From contig CP016093.1 of the NCBI GenBank assembly GCA_001664005.1, forward strand, positions 2,363,001-2,427,000: a stretch of DNA of 64,000 nucleotides. The letters run 5' to 3'. This DNA is from Rhizobiales bacterium NRL2. Its GTDB lineage: Bacteria; Pseudomonadota; Alphaproteobacteria; Minwuiales; Minwuiaceae. The notes below the pieces were generated by a model. The model was not told where the DNA came from and made no database searches. It saw only the letters and a program-made list of their open reading frames with translations. Below are positions 54,534 through 64,000 of this stretch, in pieces. Positions within the stretch are counted from its first letter, which is position 1, and each line of letters begins with the position of its first letter. Both the position numbers and the translations under genes were made by a program.

Positions 54534-55385
54534 ATGGCGGATACCGCGAAGACGCCGACACCGGGCCGGATGACCGCCGGGGCGGTGGAGATGGGCAACG
54601 ACCTGCCGCTCGTCATCATCGCGGGCCCCTGTCAGCTCGAGGACCGGGATCACGCGCTGAAGATGTCGGAGGCGATCCGGGAGATCGGCCGCCGGCTCGA
54701 CGTGCCGGTGATCTACAAGACCAGCTACGACAAGGCCAACCGCACCAGCCTGAAGGGCAGGCGTGGCCTGGGACTGGAGAAGTCGCTGGCGATCTTCGAC
54801 GAGATCCGCCGCGATATCGGCCTGCCGGTGCTGACGGACGTTCACAGCGAGGCCCAGTGCGCCGAGGTCGCACCGCATGTCGACGTGCTGCAGATTCCGG
54901 CCTTTCTCTGCCGCCAGACCGACCTCTTGCTGGCCGCCGGCGAGACGGGATGCGCCATCAACGTGAAGAAGGGCCAGTTCCTGGCGCCCTGGGACATGGT
55001 CAACGTGGTCGACAAGATCCGCTCCACCGGCAACGGCAACGTCTCGGTCTGCGAACGCGGCGCCAGCTTCGGCTACAACACGCTCGTCACCGATTTCCGC
55101 GGCCTGCCGATCATGGCCGAGCAGACCGGCTGCCCGGTGGTGTTCGACGCCACGCACTCGGTGCAGCAGCCGGGCGGGCAGGGCGGCAGTTCCGGCGGCG
55201 ACCGGCGCTTCGTGCCCTATCTGGCGCGGGCCGCGGCCGCCGTAGGGGTTGCGGCGATCTTCATGGAGACCCATCAGGACCCGGACAACGCGCCGTCCGA
55301 CGGGCCGAACATGGTGCCGCTGGACCAGCTCGAGGGTCTGATCGCCACGCTGAAGCGTTTCGACGGGCTCGCCAAGTCGCTCTGA
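54534..55385 (+). CDS. kdsA: 3-deoxy-8-phosphooctulonate (KDO-8-P) synthase, metal-dependent type
   Basis: KdsA condenses phosphoenolpyruvate and arabinose 5-phosphate for lipid A core synthesis, so the cell makes LPS. The 283 residues contain IIAGPCQLED, KTSYDKANRTS, FDATHSVQQPGG, and METHQDPDNAPSDGPN. The Cys in AGPC, with the later His, Glu and Asp, marks the metal-dependent class; the E. coli-type enzyme has Asn in place of this Cys. It is followed by a tiny membrane gene and eno. Confidence 0.95.
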   Translation: MADTAKTPTPGRMTAGAVEMGNDLPLVIIAGPCQLEDRDHALKMSEAIREIGRRLDVPVIYKTSYDKANRTSLKGRRGLGLEKSLAIFDEIRRDIGLPVLTDVHSEAQCAEVAPHVDVLQIPAFLCRQTDLLLAAGETGCAINVKKGQFLAPWDMVNVVDKIRSTGNGNVSVCERGASFGYNTLVTDFRGLPIMAEQTGCPVVFDATHSVQQPGGQGGSSGGDRRFVPYLARAAAAVGVAAIFMETHQDPDNAPSDGPNMVPLDQLEGLIATLKRFDGLAKSL

Positions 55386-55389
55386 GGCG

Positions 55390-55548
55390 ATGGAGCGCCG
55401 CCCGCGCCAGCCCCACCGCGAGCCGCCGCGCTTCCGTAAGGGGCCGCCGGACTGGCGCCAGGTGTGGCGCTTTGCCCGCGCGCCCATGATCGCCTTTGTC
55501 ATTTTCGCCCTGCTGGTTTACCTCTTGCAGCGCCTCGGTTTCGCCTGA
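55390..55548 (+). CDS. 52-residue single-pass membrane protein between kdsA and eno
   Basis: This short frame starts with ATG four bases after the kdsA stop and ends in TGA. The first 32 residues are strongly basic and proline-rich (MERRPRQPHREPPRFRKG), and residues about 33-47 form one hydrophobic helix (MIAFVIFALLVYLLQ), with a short RLGFA end. The positive-inside rule predicts N-in topology. Position in the conserved pyrG-kdsA-eno run supports it as a real small protein; in many relatives FtsB follows eno, but this is not FtsB. Function is unknown. Confidence 0.6.
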   Translation: MERRPRQPHREPPRFRKGPPDWRQVWRFARAPMIAFVIFALLVYLLQRLGFA

Positions 55549-56871
<1,323 letters not shown>

Positions 56872-56954
56872 GGCGCGCGAAAGCCGCCTTGAGTGGGCCC
56901 CGATTAGCGGGCACTCTCCGGCCAGCAAGTGATTTGCACGGGGAGGATTGAATC

Positions 56955-58109
56955 ATGCGCGGTCAGGGACCCCTCAGCGGGATCAAGGTAGTCGAACTGG
57001 CGGGCATCGGCCCGGGGCCGATGTGCGGCATGCTGTTCGGCGATCTGGGCGCCGACGTCATCCGCATCGACCGCCAGGAGGCGGCGGATCTCGGCATCGA
57101 CCGGGGCAGCAACAAATGGGATCTGCTCAACCGTTCCAAGCGGTCGGTGGCGGCGAATCTCAAGACTTCGGATGGCGTGGAGACGGTGCTCAGCCTGGTC
57201 GAGAAGGCCGACATCCTGATCGAGGGCATGCGTCCGGGCGTCACCGAGCGTCTCGGCCTCGGGCCCGACGAATGCTGGGCGCGCAATCCACAGCTGGTCT
57301 ACGGCCGCGTCACCGGCTGGGGCCAGACCGGGCCGATCGCGCACGCTGCCGGACATGACATGAACTACATCGCGCTCACCGGTGCGCTGCACGCCATCGG
57401 GCGCAGCGACAGCGGGCCGGTGCCGCCGCTCAATCTGGTCGGCGATTTCGGCGGCGGCGCGCTCTACCTCGCCTTCGGCTGTCTCGCCGCGGTGATCGAC
57501 GCGAAGGAATCCGGCAAGGGCCAGGTGGTCGACGCGGCGATGATCGACGGCGCCTCCAACCTGATGACCGCGATCTACGGCATGAAGGCGGCCGGGCGCT
57601 GGAAGCAGGAGCGGGGCACCAACATCCTGGATACCGGCGCGCATTTCTACGACGTCTACGAGACGAAGGACGGCAAGTACGTCTCCATCGGCTCCATCGA
57701 GAAGAAGTTCTACGCCGAACTGCTCGAGAAGACCGGCATCGACCCCGCGGAAATGTCGGAGCAGATGAACCCGGATAGATGGCCCGAATATTCGGAGAAG
57801 CTCGGGAAGGTCATCAGGACGAAGACCCGCGACGAGTGGACCGAGATCATGGAAGGTTCCGACGTCTGCTACGCGCCGGTCCTGGACATGGACGAGGCGC
57901 CGGAGCATGCGCACAACAAGGCGCGCGAGACCTTCATCGACATCGACGGGGTGGTGCAGCCGAACGCCGCGCCGCGCTTCTCCCGTACGCCCAACGGCCG
58001 GCCGACCGTCGCGCCCGATCCGGGGCAGAATACCGACGAGGTGCTGACCGAGTGGGGCTTCACCCCCGATGAGATCGAACGGTTGAAGGCCTCCGGCGCG
58101 GTTCGCTGA
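56955..58109 (+). CDS. Alpha-methylacyl-CoA racemase-like CoA-transferase family protein
   Basis: The 384 residues are of the CaiB/BaiF fold but closest to AMACR/Mcr racemases, which invert the alpha-methyl centre of branched acyl-CoAs before beta-oxidation. The catalytic pair is seen as His134 in AGHDMNY and Asp164 in VGDFGGG, together with GWGQTGP. GGGGAGG precedes the ATG. A dehydrogenase gene starts one base after its stop, suggesting coupling. Confidence 0.9.
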   Translation: MRGQGPLSGIKVVELAGIGPGPMCGMLFGDLGADVIRIDRQEAADLGIDRGSNKWDLLNRSKRSVAANLKTSDGVETVLSLVEKADILIEGMRPGVTERLGLGPDECWARNPQLVYGRVTGWGQTGPIAHAAGHDMNYIALTGALHAIGRSDSGPVPPLNLVGDFGGGALYLAFGCLAAVIDAKESGKGQVVDAAMIDGASNLMTAIYGMKAAGRWKQERGTNILDTGAHFYDVYETKDGKYVSIGSIEKKFYAELLEKTGIDPAEMSEQMNPDRWPEYSEKLGKVIRTKTRDEWTEIMEGSDVCYAPVLDMDEAPEHAHNKARETFIDIDGVVQPNAAPRFSRTPNGRPTVAPDPGQNTDEVLTEWGFTPDEIERLKASGAVR

Positions 58110-58110
58110 G

Positions 58111-58869
58111 ATGGGCCGTCTCGACCGCAAGGTCGTCTGGATCACCGGCGCAGCCTCGGGCCTGGGCCGGGAATCCGCGTTGCGCTGCGCCGCCGAGGGC
58201 GCCCGCCTGATCGTCACCGATCTGGCGGCGCCGGAAGCCGTCGCCGCCGGGATCGCGGACGCGGGCGGGGAAGCCCTGGCGCTGGCGCAGGACGTCACCG
58301 TCGAAGGGCGCTGGGACGAGGTCGCCGACGAGGCGGAGAAGGCCTTCGGCGGCTTCGACGTGCTGGTCAACAATGCCGGCCTGGGTGAGAACCGGCCTCT
58401 GGCGGAGACCACGCTCACCCAGTGGCGGCGCGTGCAGTCGGTCAACCTCGATTCGGTCTTTCTCGGCACGCGGCTCGCCTTCCGGCGCATGCGGCCGGGC
58501 GGTTCGGTGATCAACATCTCGTCGATTCTCGGGCTGGTCGGCAATGCCGGTACCGCCGCCTACTGCGCATCGAAGGGCGGGGTCCGCCTGCTGAGCAAGT
58601 CCGCCGCGGTCGACGCGGCGCAGGCCGGGCTGACGATCCGGGTCAATTCGATCCATCCGGGTTACATCGAGACGCCCATGGTGGTGGATGCCGTCAACAA
58701 GCGTCCCGAACCCGATCAGGTCATGGCCTACATCGCCAGCCGGCATCCGGTCGGTCATCTGGGGGAGCCCGCCGACATCGCCCACGCCGTGGTCTACCTT
58801 GCCTCCGACGAGAGCCGGTTCGTCACCGGCGCCGAAATGGTCGTCGATGGCGGCTACACCGCCTGGTGA
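58111..58869 (+). CDS. Short-chain dehydrogenase/reductase
   Basis: The 252 residues show TGAASGLG near 12-19, NNAGLG, the catalytic Ser in NISSILG thirteen residues before Tyr, the YCASK site and the C-terminal FVTGAEMVVDGGY. An Asp (TDLAAP) after the second strand suggests NAD preference. It is likely translated with the racemase-like gene upstream and may oxidise a 3-hydroxyacyl or steroid-like alcohol; this is inference. Confidence 0.92.
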   Translation: MGRLDRKVVWITGAASGLGRESALRCAAEGARLIVTDLAAPEAVAAGIADAGGEALALAQDVTVEGRWDEVADEAEKAFGGFDVLVNNAGLGENRPLAETTLTQWRRVQSVNLDSVFLGTRLAFRRMRPGGSVINISSILGLVGNAGTAAYCASKGGVRLLSKSAAVDAAQAGLTIRVNSIHPGYIETPMVVDAVNKRPEPDQVMAYIASRHPVGHLGEPADIAHAVVYLASDESRFVTGAEMVVDGGYTAW

Positions 58870-58948
58870 GTCGCCGCCGGCCCCCTGCGCCCCGGAAGAT
58901 TGCCCTTCGCGCCCGGTCGTGACACCTTGACCGGTCAGGGGGCAGCGC

Positions 58949-61258
58949 TTGGGAGTGGGCGTCGGTATGGACAGCGTCGGCGCTTCGCAGAATATCGGCG
59001 ATAGTGCGCTTTCGGCCGTCGACGTGACGCCGCGGCGGCCGGCGGGAAGCCCGGGCGATTCGTCGTCCCTCGACCGCGATTCCCGCATCCGCGCGGCCAT
59101 GATCGCGGAACTGATCCGCGATTCGTCCCGGCTGCGGGTCAGTCCCTTCATTCTGGTCGCGATCCTCGGCACCGTCTTCGTCGACCGCGCGCTTTGGCCG
59201 ACCATCGTCCTGATCGTCGGCGCGGCCCTGTTCACGATTGCCGGCGACCGGCTGCGCAAGGCGTTCGATGCGGCAGGCACTGCGCCGGAGAACGCCGAGG
59301 CCTGGGGCCTGCGGTATGTCGCGCTTTCCGCTGTGGTGGGGGTGATCTGGGGTTCCTGCCTGGCGGGCTATTTCGACCCCGGTTCCTATCCGCATCAGGC
59401 GTTTCTGGCCCTGCTCACCTTCGGCTCGCTGTTTGCCGCCATCGTCCACAGGGCGCTCTATCCGCCGGCCTTCATCGCGCTGGCCGTGCCGACGGTGGCG
59501 CCGCTGCTGTTCATGCTCGCGCTGACGGGTGACGAACTCGGCGTCGCCACGGCTGCCATGGGTCTGCTGGGCTTCGCGGTGCTGCTGGGCTGGCTGCGCA
59601 TCCTCAACAAGCGGTTCAGGGAGTCCTTCTCGCTCCGGTTCCAGAACACGGACCTGATCGAACGGCTGGAGGCGGCGCACCGTTCGGCGGAGGCCGCCCG
59701 GCAGGCGGCGGAGGCCGGCGACCGCACCAAATCCGAATTCCTCGCCACCATCAGCCATGAACTCCGCACGCCGATGAACGGCATCATCGGCATGACCGGA
59801 TTGCTGCAGGGCACGAAGCTCGGCCCGCAACAGCGCTCCTACGCCGACATCATCAAGGAATCGGCGGATGCTCTGCTCAATCTGATCAACGACATCCTGG
59901 ACCTGACCAAGCTCGAATCGGGCCGGGTGGAACTGGACGACAGTCCCTTCGAACTGGCCCGGACCATCGAAGGGACCGTCGGCCTGATGGCGGAACGGGC
60001 GCAATCCAGCGGGCTCGAACTGGCCAGCTACATCGCCCCGGACGTGCCGGACATCCTGACCGCCGACGCCGGGCGGTTGCGCCAGGTGCTGCTCAACCTG
60101 CTCAGCAATGCGATCAAGTTCACCGAGGAGGGCTCGGTGACGCTGACGGCGACGCTGGCGCCGCAGTCGCGCGCCATGCTGCGTCTGGAAGTCACCGATA
60201 CCGGCATCGGCATTCCCGCCGACGTTCTGCCCCGCCTGTTCCGCCCGTTCAGCCAGGCGGGCGGCATTTCCAGGCGGTTCGGCGGCACGGGACTGGGGCT
60301 CGCGATCTCGCGCCGCCTGGTGGACGCCATGGGCGGCGAGATCTCGGTCGAAAGCGAGGATGGCGGCGGTTCGACCTTCCGCGTCGACCTGCCCATACGA
60401 TCCGGCAAGCAGGCGCAGGCGCCCGACTCCCTGGATGGCGTCGAGGTGATTCTGGTCGGTCCGTCCGGCGTGGTGCGCGACGTTACCGCCCGCTATGCCG
60501 AATGCTGGAACGCGACGGTGCGGGCAGCGGACGATCCGGCGGAGGGACTCCGCTGCCTGCGGGCCGCCGGCGGCGATCCGGTTGCGGTGATCGACTGGCG
60601 CGTGAGGGGCGGCGCGGGGGATCTGGCGCGGCGTGTGCGGGCGGATGCCGCCCCGAAGAACTGCCGGCTGGTCCTGACCGTGCCGGTGGGCGTTGTCGAG
60701 GCGGTGCCGGAGGATGAAGACGCCCTGTTCGATGCACGGCTGTTGCAGCCGGTGCGCCGCGCCCGATTCCACCGGGCGCTGGCGGGCGGGCCGGCCGAAG
60801 CGCCGGACGAGAGCGCCCGTCCGCGCCGGACCGTTGCCGCCCCGGGCGCGCGCCTGCGCGTTCTGGTCGTCGACGATGTCGCTGTGAACCAGAAGCTGGC
60901 GGCCTCGATCGTCGAGATTTCCGGCCATGAGGCCGTGGTCGCGGGCGGCGGACGCGAGGCGTTGCAGGCGCTGCGCACGCTGCCCTATGACCTCGTGCTG
61001 ATGGACGTCGAGATGCCGGAAATGGATGGACTGAGCGCGACCCGCGCCATACGGCAGATGCCCGGCACCGCCGGCGCCATTCCGATCATCGCGATGACGG
61101 CCCATCCGGGCGACGAATATGTCTCGCGCTGCATGGACGCAGGCATGAACCGTTATCTGGCCAAGCCGCTGGACGCCGCGGAACTGATTTCGATCCTGCA
61201 GGAGCATGCGGACCGCGCCGCGAGCCTGCCGCCGGGCGACACCGCCGAAGGAGACTGA
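58949..61258 (+). CDS. Hybrid sensor histidine kinase with C-terminal receiver
   Basis: The 769 residues begin with an N-terminal region of about six transmembrane helices (66-220), a short coiled coil (about 232-260), and a HisKA domain with phospho-acceptor His270 in ATISHELRTP. The HATPase domain (LLSNAIKF, DTGIGIP, GGTGLGLAIS) is followed by a degenerate receiver-like segment (about 493-610), then a true receiver with Asp686 (LMDVEMPEMDG) and the AKPLD lysine. TTG 58949 with AGGGGG six bases before is taken as start; ATG 58967 is an alternative. It precedes the giant coiled-coil gene by 4 bases. Confidence 0.88.
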   Translation: MGVGVGMDSVGASQNIGDSALSAVDVTPRRPAGSPGDSSSLDRDSRIRAAMIAELIRDSSRLRVSPFILVAILGTVFVDRALWPTIVLIVGAALFTIAGDRLRKAFDAAGTAPENAEAWGLRYVALSAVVGVIWGSCLAGYFDPGSYPHQAFLALLTFGSLFAAIVHRALYPPAFIALAVPTVAPLLFMLALTGDELGVATAAMGLLGFAVLLGWLRILNKRFRESFSLRFQNTDLIERLEAAHRSAEAARQAAEAGDRTKSEFLATISHELRTPMNGIIGMTGLLQGTKLGPQQRSYADIIKESADALLNLINDILDLTKLESGRVELDDSPFELARTIEGTVGLMAERAQSSGLELASYIAPDVPDILTADAGRLRQVLLNLLSNAIKFTEEGSVTLTATLAPQSRAMLRLEVTDTGIGIPADVLPRLFRPFSQAGGISRRFGGTGLGLAISRRLVDAMGGEISVESEDGGGSTFRVDLPIRSGKQAQAPDSLDGVEVILVGPSGVVRDVTARYAECWNATVRAADDPAEGLRCLRAAGGDPVAVIDWRVRGGAGDLARRVRADAAPKNCRLVLTVPVGVVEAVPEDEDALFDARLLQPVRRARFHRALAGGPAEAPDESARPRRTVAAPGARLRVLVVDDVAVNQKLAASIVEISGHEAVVAGGGREALQALRTLPYDLVLMDVEMPEMDGLSATRAIRQMPGTAGAIPIIAMTAHPGDEYVSRCMDAGMNRYLAKPLDAAELISILQEHADRAASLPPGDTAEGD

Positions 61259-61262
61259 ACCG

Positions 61263-64000
61263 ATGCTGCTGAAATGGTCGGGACGTTCGGAAGAGGAAGC
61301 GGTTCGCGCGGAGGCGGCGGACGAGGCTGCGGCCGCGGATATCGGCAGGGTCCGGCGCGTCACCGCCGTGGTCCTTGGCGGTGCGACCGTCGTCTGGGCG
61401 ATCCTGGTCTGGCGCTACATCGCCTGGTCGGTGGGCTTCGGCTCGCTCGGCCTGATGCTGCCGCACGAAGTGGCGCTGCTGGTGCTGGCGGCCTTCACGC
61501 CGCCGCTGTTCCTGTGGCTCGCCGGTTTCCTCTACTGGCGCAGCGTCGAGGCGGGCCGCAGCCGCGCCGCCCTTCTGGAAGTGCTGTCGGACATCAGCGG
61601 TCCGAACGCCGAGGCGGAGGCGAAACTGAACGCCGTGGCGCTCTCGCTGCGCCGACTGAGCCAGACCGTCGAGTCGGAACTGTCCAATGCGCTCGCCCGC
61701 GTGGAATCCCTGGACTCCCGCATCGGCGCGGGGGCAGAGGCGCTGTCGCGCAACGCCGCTGCCGCCGGCGGCCGGGCCGACGATGTCTCCGCGCTGCTGA
61801 GCGATGCTCTGGCGGAACAGAACCGGCTGCTGGCGGAGTTCGAGCGCGTCGGCGAAAGGGTGCGTGAACTGGGCCGGACCGAGAGCGGCAATCTGAGCGC
61901 GACTGTGGCACTGGCCGAACGGCGCACGGCGGAGATCGGCGCCGCCCTGGAATCCAAGGTGAAGGCGGCCGGGGAAACCGTTGAAATCGTGGCCAGAAGG
62001 GCGGAGCAGATCGGCCATTCCATCGATCAGCCGCTGGGGCGTCTGCGCGAAGAGAGCGACCAGACGGTGCGCCGTATTGCGGGCGCCACCCAGGATCTCA
62101 AGGCCAGGATCGAGGCGCTTTCCCAGGAGATGGCGCGGACGGCGGATCAGTCCGGAGCGGTCGGCAAGGGCGTCGACGACAGCCTGATTCGGGTGCGCAC
62201 CGCTGCCGGCGAGATCCGCACCCTGATCGGCGATCTGGATCAATCCACGCGGGAGCGGCTCGAGGAACTGGGCGAACTGGCATCGGGGGCCATTCGGGCG
62301 TCCGATCAGGCGGCAGGCCGCGTTGACCGGCGGATGGCCGAACTGGCGGGCTCTCTAGACAGCGTCAATGTCGGCGCCGGCGAAGCGGAGCAGGCGCTGC
62401 TGGCCGCGGTCGAACAGGCCCGGGCCGCGGTCGACCTGTTCCGCGAGCATGCCGAGGCGGCGGGCGAGACGGCGTCCGCGACTGCAGATCGCTCCGAAGG
62501 CGCCGCAGCGCATGTGACCGAAGCCGGCGCGGCCTTCGCCGCTGCGGGCCGGCAGATCGAAGCCGCCGACATCAGGCTGTCCACCGCGCAGGAGCGGATC
62601 GACGCCACCGTTTCGCATCTGTCGGGCGTCGTCGAGGAAGGCATGGCCGGCCTGGAGGAGCGCGTGCGGGAGGTCGCCAGCTTTGCCGAAGCGGCCACGG
62701 AGCGGTCGGCCGAACGGCTGGCCGCGGTCTCCGGCGGCCTCGCCGGGACCGCCCGCGACCTGGAGAAGCAGATCGCCTTCCTGGAGCAGCGCACCGAGGC
62801 CTCCGGGGAGAAGGGACGGGAGACGTCGGCGCGGCTGTCGGCGCGCGTAGCCGAACTGTCTGCCGCGCTGGAGGAAGTCGGGCTGGAAGCGGCGCGCAGC
62901 GATGCCGGTCTGCGGGACCTGGCGGAACGCGGCCAGGACGCCGTCCGCAGCCTGGGCGAGGCGCTCGACGAGGTTGCCCGCGGCGCCGAAGGCAGCGAGG
63001 AACGCGCCCGGCAGTCCGTGGAGTCGATCGAAGGTGCGGCGCTGTCCTTGTTGAGCGCCGGCGACCGTGTCGACGAGCGTCTGGCGCAACTGGGTGACGT
63101 CGTGACCCTGCGCACCGGCGAACTGGAAGACATCGCGGCGCGGATTGCCGCGGCGGCGCTGGCCGCGGAACAGGGGGCGGCCGAACGCCTGGAACAGGTC
63201 GCCGACCGGGTGGAGCATGCGACGTCGGCGGCGGGCGGATCCTTCGCCAGTCTGTCGGATGATCTGTCGGCCTTCATGTCCGACCTTCAGAGCCGGACGG
63301 GAGCCATGCGGGCGACGGTGGACGAGGCCACGGGCGCATCCGACCGGGCCTCGGCGCGGCTGTCGGAATCGGTCGCCGAACTGGCCCTTCTGCTCAAGGA
63401 TATCGAGCAGGCCGTGGGCGGGGCGGGCGAGAACATGTCGACGCTGGATGGTCAGGTGCGGGATCTGGCCGCCGCGATCCGCCACAGCATCGAGGAGAAC
63501 CTGGAAGTCCTGGAGGGACGCAGCCGGGCGGTGACCGCGGAACTGACCGCGCGCTCGGGGGACCTTGAGGAAGCTTCGGGCCGTCTGGAGGAGCGCGCTG
63601 CGCTCTCGGCGGAACGGCTGGTTGCGGTCGAGGGGCGGCTCGGCGCGCAGGCGCGGGAGACGGAAGACGCCTTCGGCGTGTTCGTGGATCTCTGGCGCGA
63701 CCGCACCGAGGGACTGGAAGGGATGGCCGGCCGACTCCGCGCCTTGGCCGAGGGCCTGGACGGGGAGACAGCAGCCAGACTGGAAGGCGTCGTCGGCGGA
63801 CTCCAGCGGGCAGTGGACGAAACCCGGAGCGCTATCGGCAGCCTGGAGACGGAGAAAACGGGCCTGCAGAAGATCAGCTCGGAGCTGGGCGAGAATCTGA
63901 GCGGTGCCGCGGCCGAACTGGAATTGAAACTGTCGGCGGCGGCGGCCACGGCGGACGGCGCCGCCGGGCGGCTGGCTGAGCGGATCGGCGAACTGGAAGC
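61263..64000 (+). CDS. Giant coiled-coil membrane protein, TipN-like architecture (3' end outside window)
   Basis: The frame stays open from ATG 61263 to the window end, at least 912 residues. After a short acidic N-terminus come two transmembrane helices (about 33-57 and 70-93), then an uninterrupted Ala/Glu/Leu/Arg-rich heptad pattern with hardly any proline, i.e. a very long coiled coil. Two N-terminal TM helices plus a long coiled coil is the layout of the Caulobacter pole-organising protein TipN, but this is an analogy of architecture; apolipoprotein- or chemoreceptor-like repeats look similar. It is likely co-transcribed with the hybrid kinase 4 bases upstream. Confidence 0.8.
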   Translation, partial: MLLKWSGRSEEEAVRAEAADEAAAADIGRVRRVTAVVLGGATVVWAILVWRYIAWSVGFGSLGLMLPHEVALLVLAAFTPPLFLWLAGFLYWRSVEAGRSRAALLEVLSDISGPNAEAEAKLNAVALSLRRLSQTVESELSNALARVESLDSRIGAGAEALSRNAAAAGGRADDVSALLSDALAEQNRLLAEFERVGERVRELGRTESGNLSATVALAERRTAEIGAALESKVKAAGETVEIVARRAEQIGHSIDQPLGRLREESDQTVRRIAGATQDLKARIEALSQEMARTADQSGAVGKGVDDSLIRVRTAAGEIRTLIGDLDQSTRERLEELGELASGAIRASDQAAGRVDRRMAELAGSLDSVNVGAGEAEQALLAAVEQARAAVDLFREHAEAAGETASATADRSEGAAAHVTEAGAAFAAAGRQIEAADIRLSTAQERIDATVSHLSGVVEEGMAGLEERVREVASFAEAATERSAERLAAVSGGLAGTARDLEKQIAFLEQRTEASGEKGRETSARLSARVAELSAALEEVGLEAARSDAGLRDLAERGQDAVRSLGEALDEVARGAEGSEERARQSVESIEGAALSLLSAGDRVDERLAQLGDVVTLRTGELEDIAARIAAAALAAEQGAAERLEQVADRVEHATSAAGGSFASLSDDLSAFMSDLQSRTGAMRATVDEATGASDRASARLSESVAELALLLKDIEQAVGGAGENMSTLDGQVRDLAAAIRHSIEENLEVLEGRSRAVTAELTARSGDLEEASGRLEERAALSAERLVAVEGRLGAQARETEDAFGVFVDLWRDRTEGLEGMAGRLRALAEGLDGETAARLEGVVGGLQRAVDETRSAIGSLETEKTGLQKISSELGENLSGAAAELELKLSAAAATADGAAGRLAERIGELE

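Overview
The window is a densely coded stretch of a high-GC alphaproteobacterial chromosome. About 60 protein genes are supported, almost all intact, and most same-strand gaps are under 50 bp. The lineage is suggested by several signs: a LexA operator of the direct-repeat type GTTC-N7-GTTC, the gene order gltA-gltX-comEC-lexA-moeA-moaC-trpCDG, a HemB that lacks the zinc cysteines, two glutamyl-tRNA synthetases, and palindromic intergenic repeats typical of Rhizobiales and Rhodospirillales. I cannot name the genus. No tRNA, rRNA, CRISPR array, insertion sequence, phage or plasmid gene was seen.

Layout. 0-10.3 kb, mostly minus strand: end of a glyoxalase I gene, citrate synthase, glutamyl-tRNA synthetase 1, comEC (plus strand), lexA with its own SOS promoter, then trpG-trpD-trpC-moaC-moeA. 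10.5-16.5 kb, plus: YfgM-like protein, BamB, Der, a cytochrome P450 and a class III CoA-transferase. 16.5-18.7 kb, minus: an M48 metallopeptidase and a DUF898 membrane protein. 18.8-25.9 kb, plus: aminotransferase, short-chain dehydrogenase, NTF2-like protein, VOC protein, the two methylcrotonyl-CoA carboxylase subunits and a second VOC protein. 25.9-32.4 kb: hydrolase, DEAD-box helicase, Lrp-type sensor domain, nicotinamidase, an unrecognised lipoprotein and a PhoX-type phosphatase. 32.5-38.8 kb, plus: nadE, gltX2, cimA, trmJ and rpsD, the last with a clear promoter and terminator. 39.1-47.9 kb: dehydrogenase, Panacea-domain protein, hemB, two crotonase-fold enzymes, an Atm1-type ABC half-transporter, BetB and a thioesterase. 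48.0-56.9 kb: trpE and ppiD (minus), then tpiA, secG, pyrG, kdsA, a 52-residue membrane protein and eno (plus). 56.9-64 kb, plus: alpha-methylacyl-CoA racemase-like protein, dehydrogenase, hybrid histidine kinase, and a very large two-TM coiled-coil protein that runs off the end.

The most informative large-scale observation is that ppiD-trpE (48-51.5 kb) and trpG-trpD-trpC-moaC-moeA-lexA-comEC-gltX-gltA (0-10.3 kb) keep the strand and order in which they form one continuous locus in many Alphaproteobacteria, but are separated here by about 37.8 kb of unrelated, mostly housekeeping and acyl-CoA genes. The other best leads are the hybrid kinase plus giant coiled-coil pair at the right edge (architecture like the polarity factor TipN), the DUF898/M48 pair, the solitary Panacea-domain protein and the lipoprotein next to PhoX. 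None of these is proven to be a new system from sequence alone.

Metabolically the window points to an aerobic heterotroph that degrades acyl-CoA and branched-chain compounds (carboxylase, CoA-transferases, crotonases, racemase, P450, BetB) and makes its own tryptophan, isoleucine (citramalate route), NAD, molybdopterin, KDO and heme.
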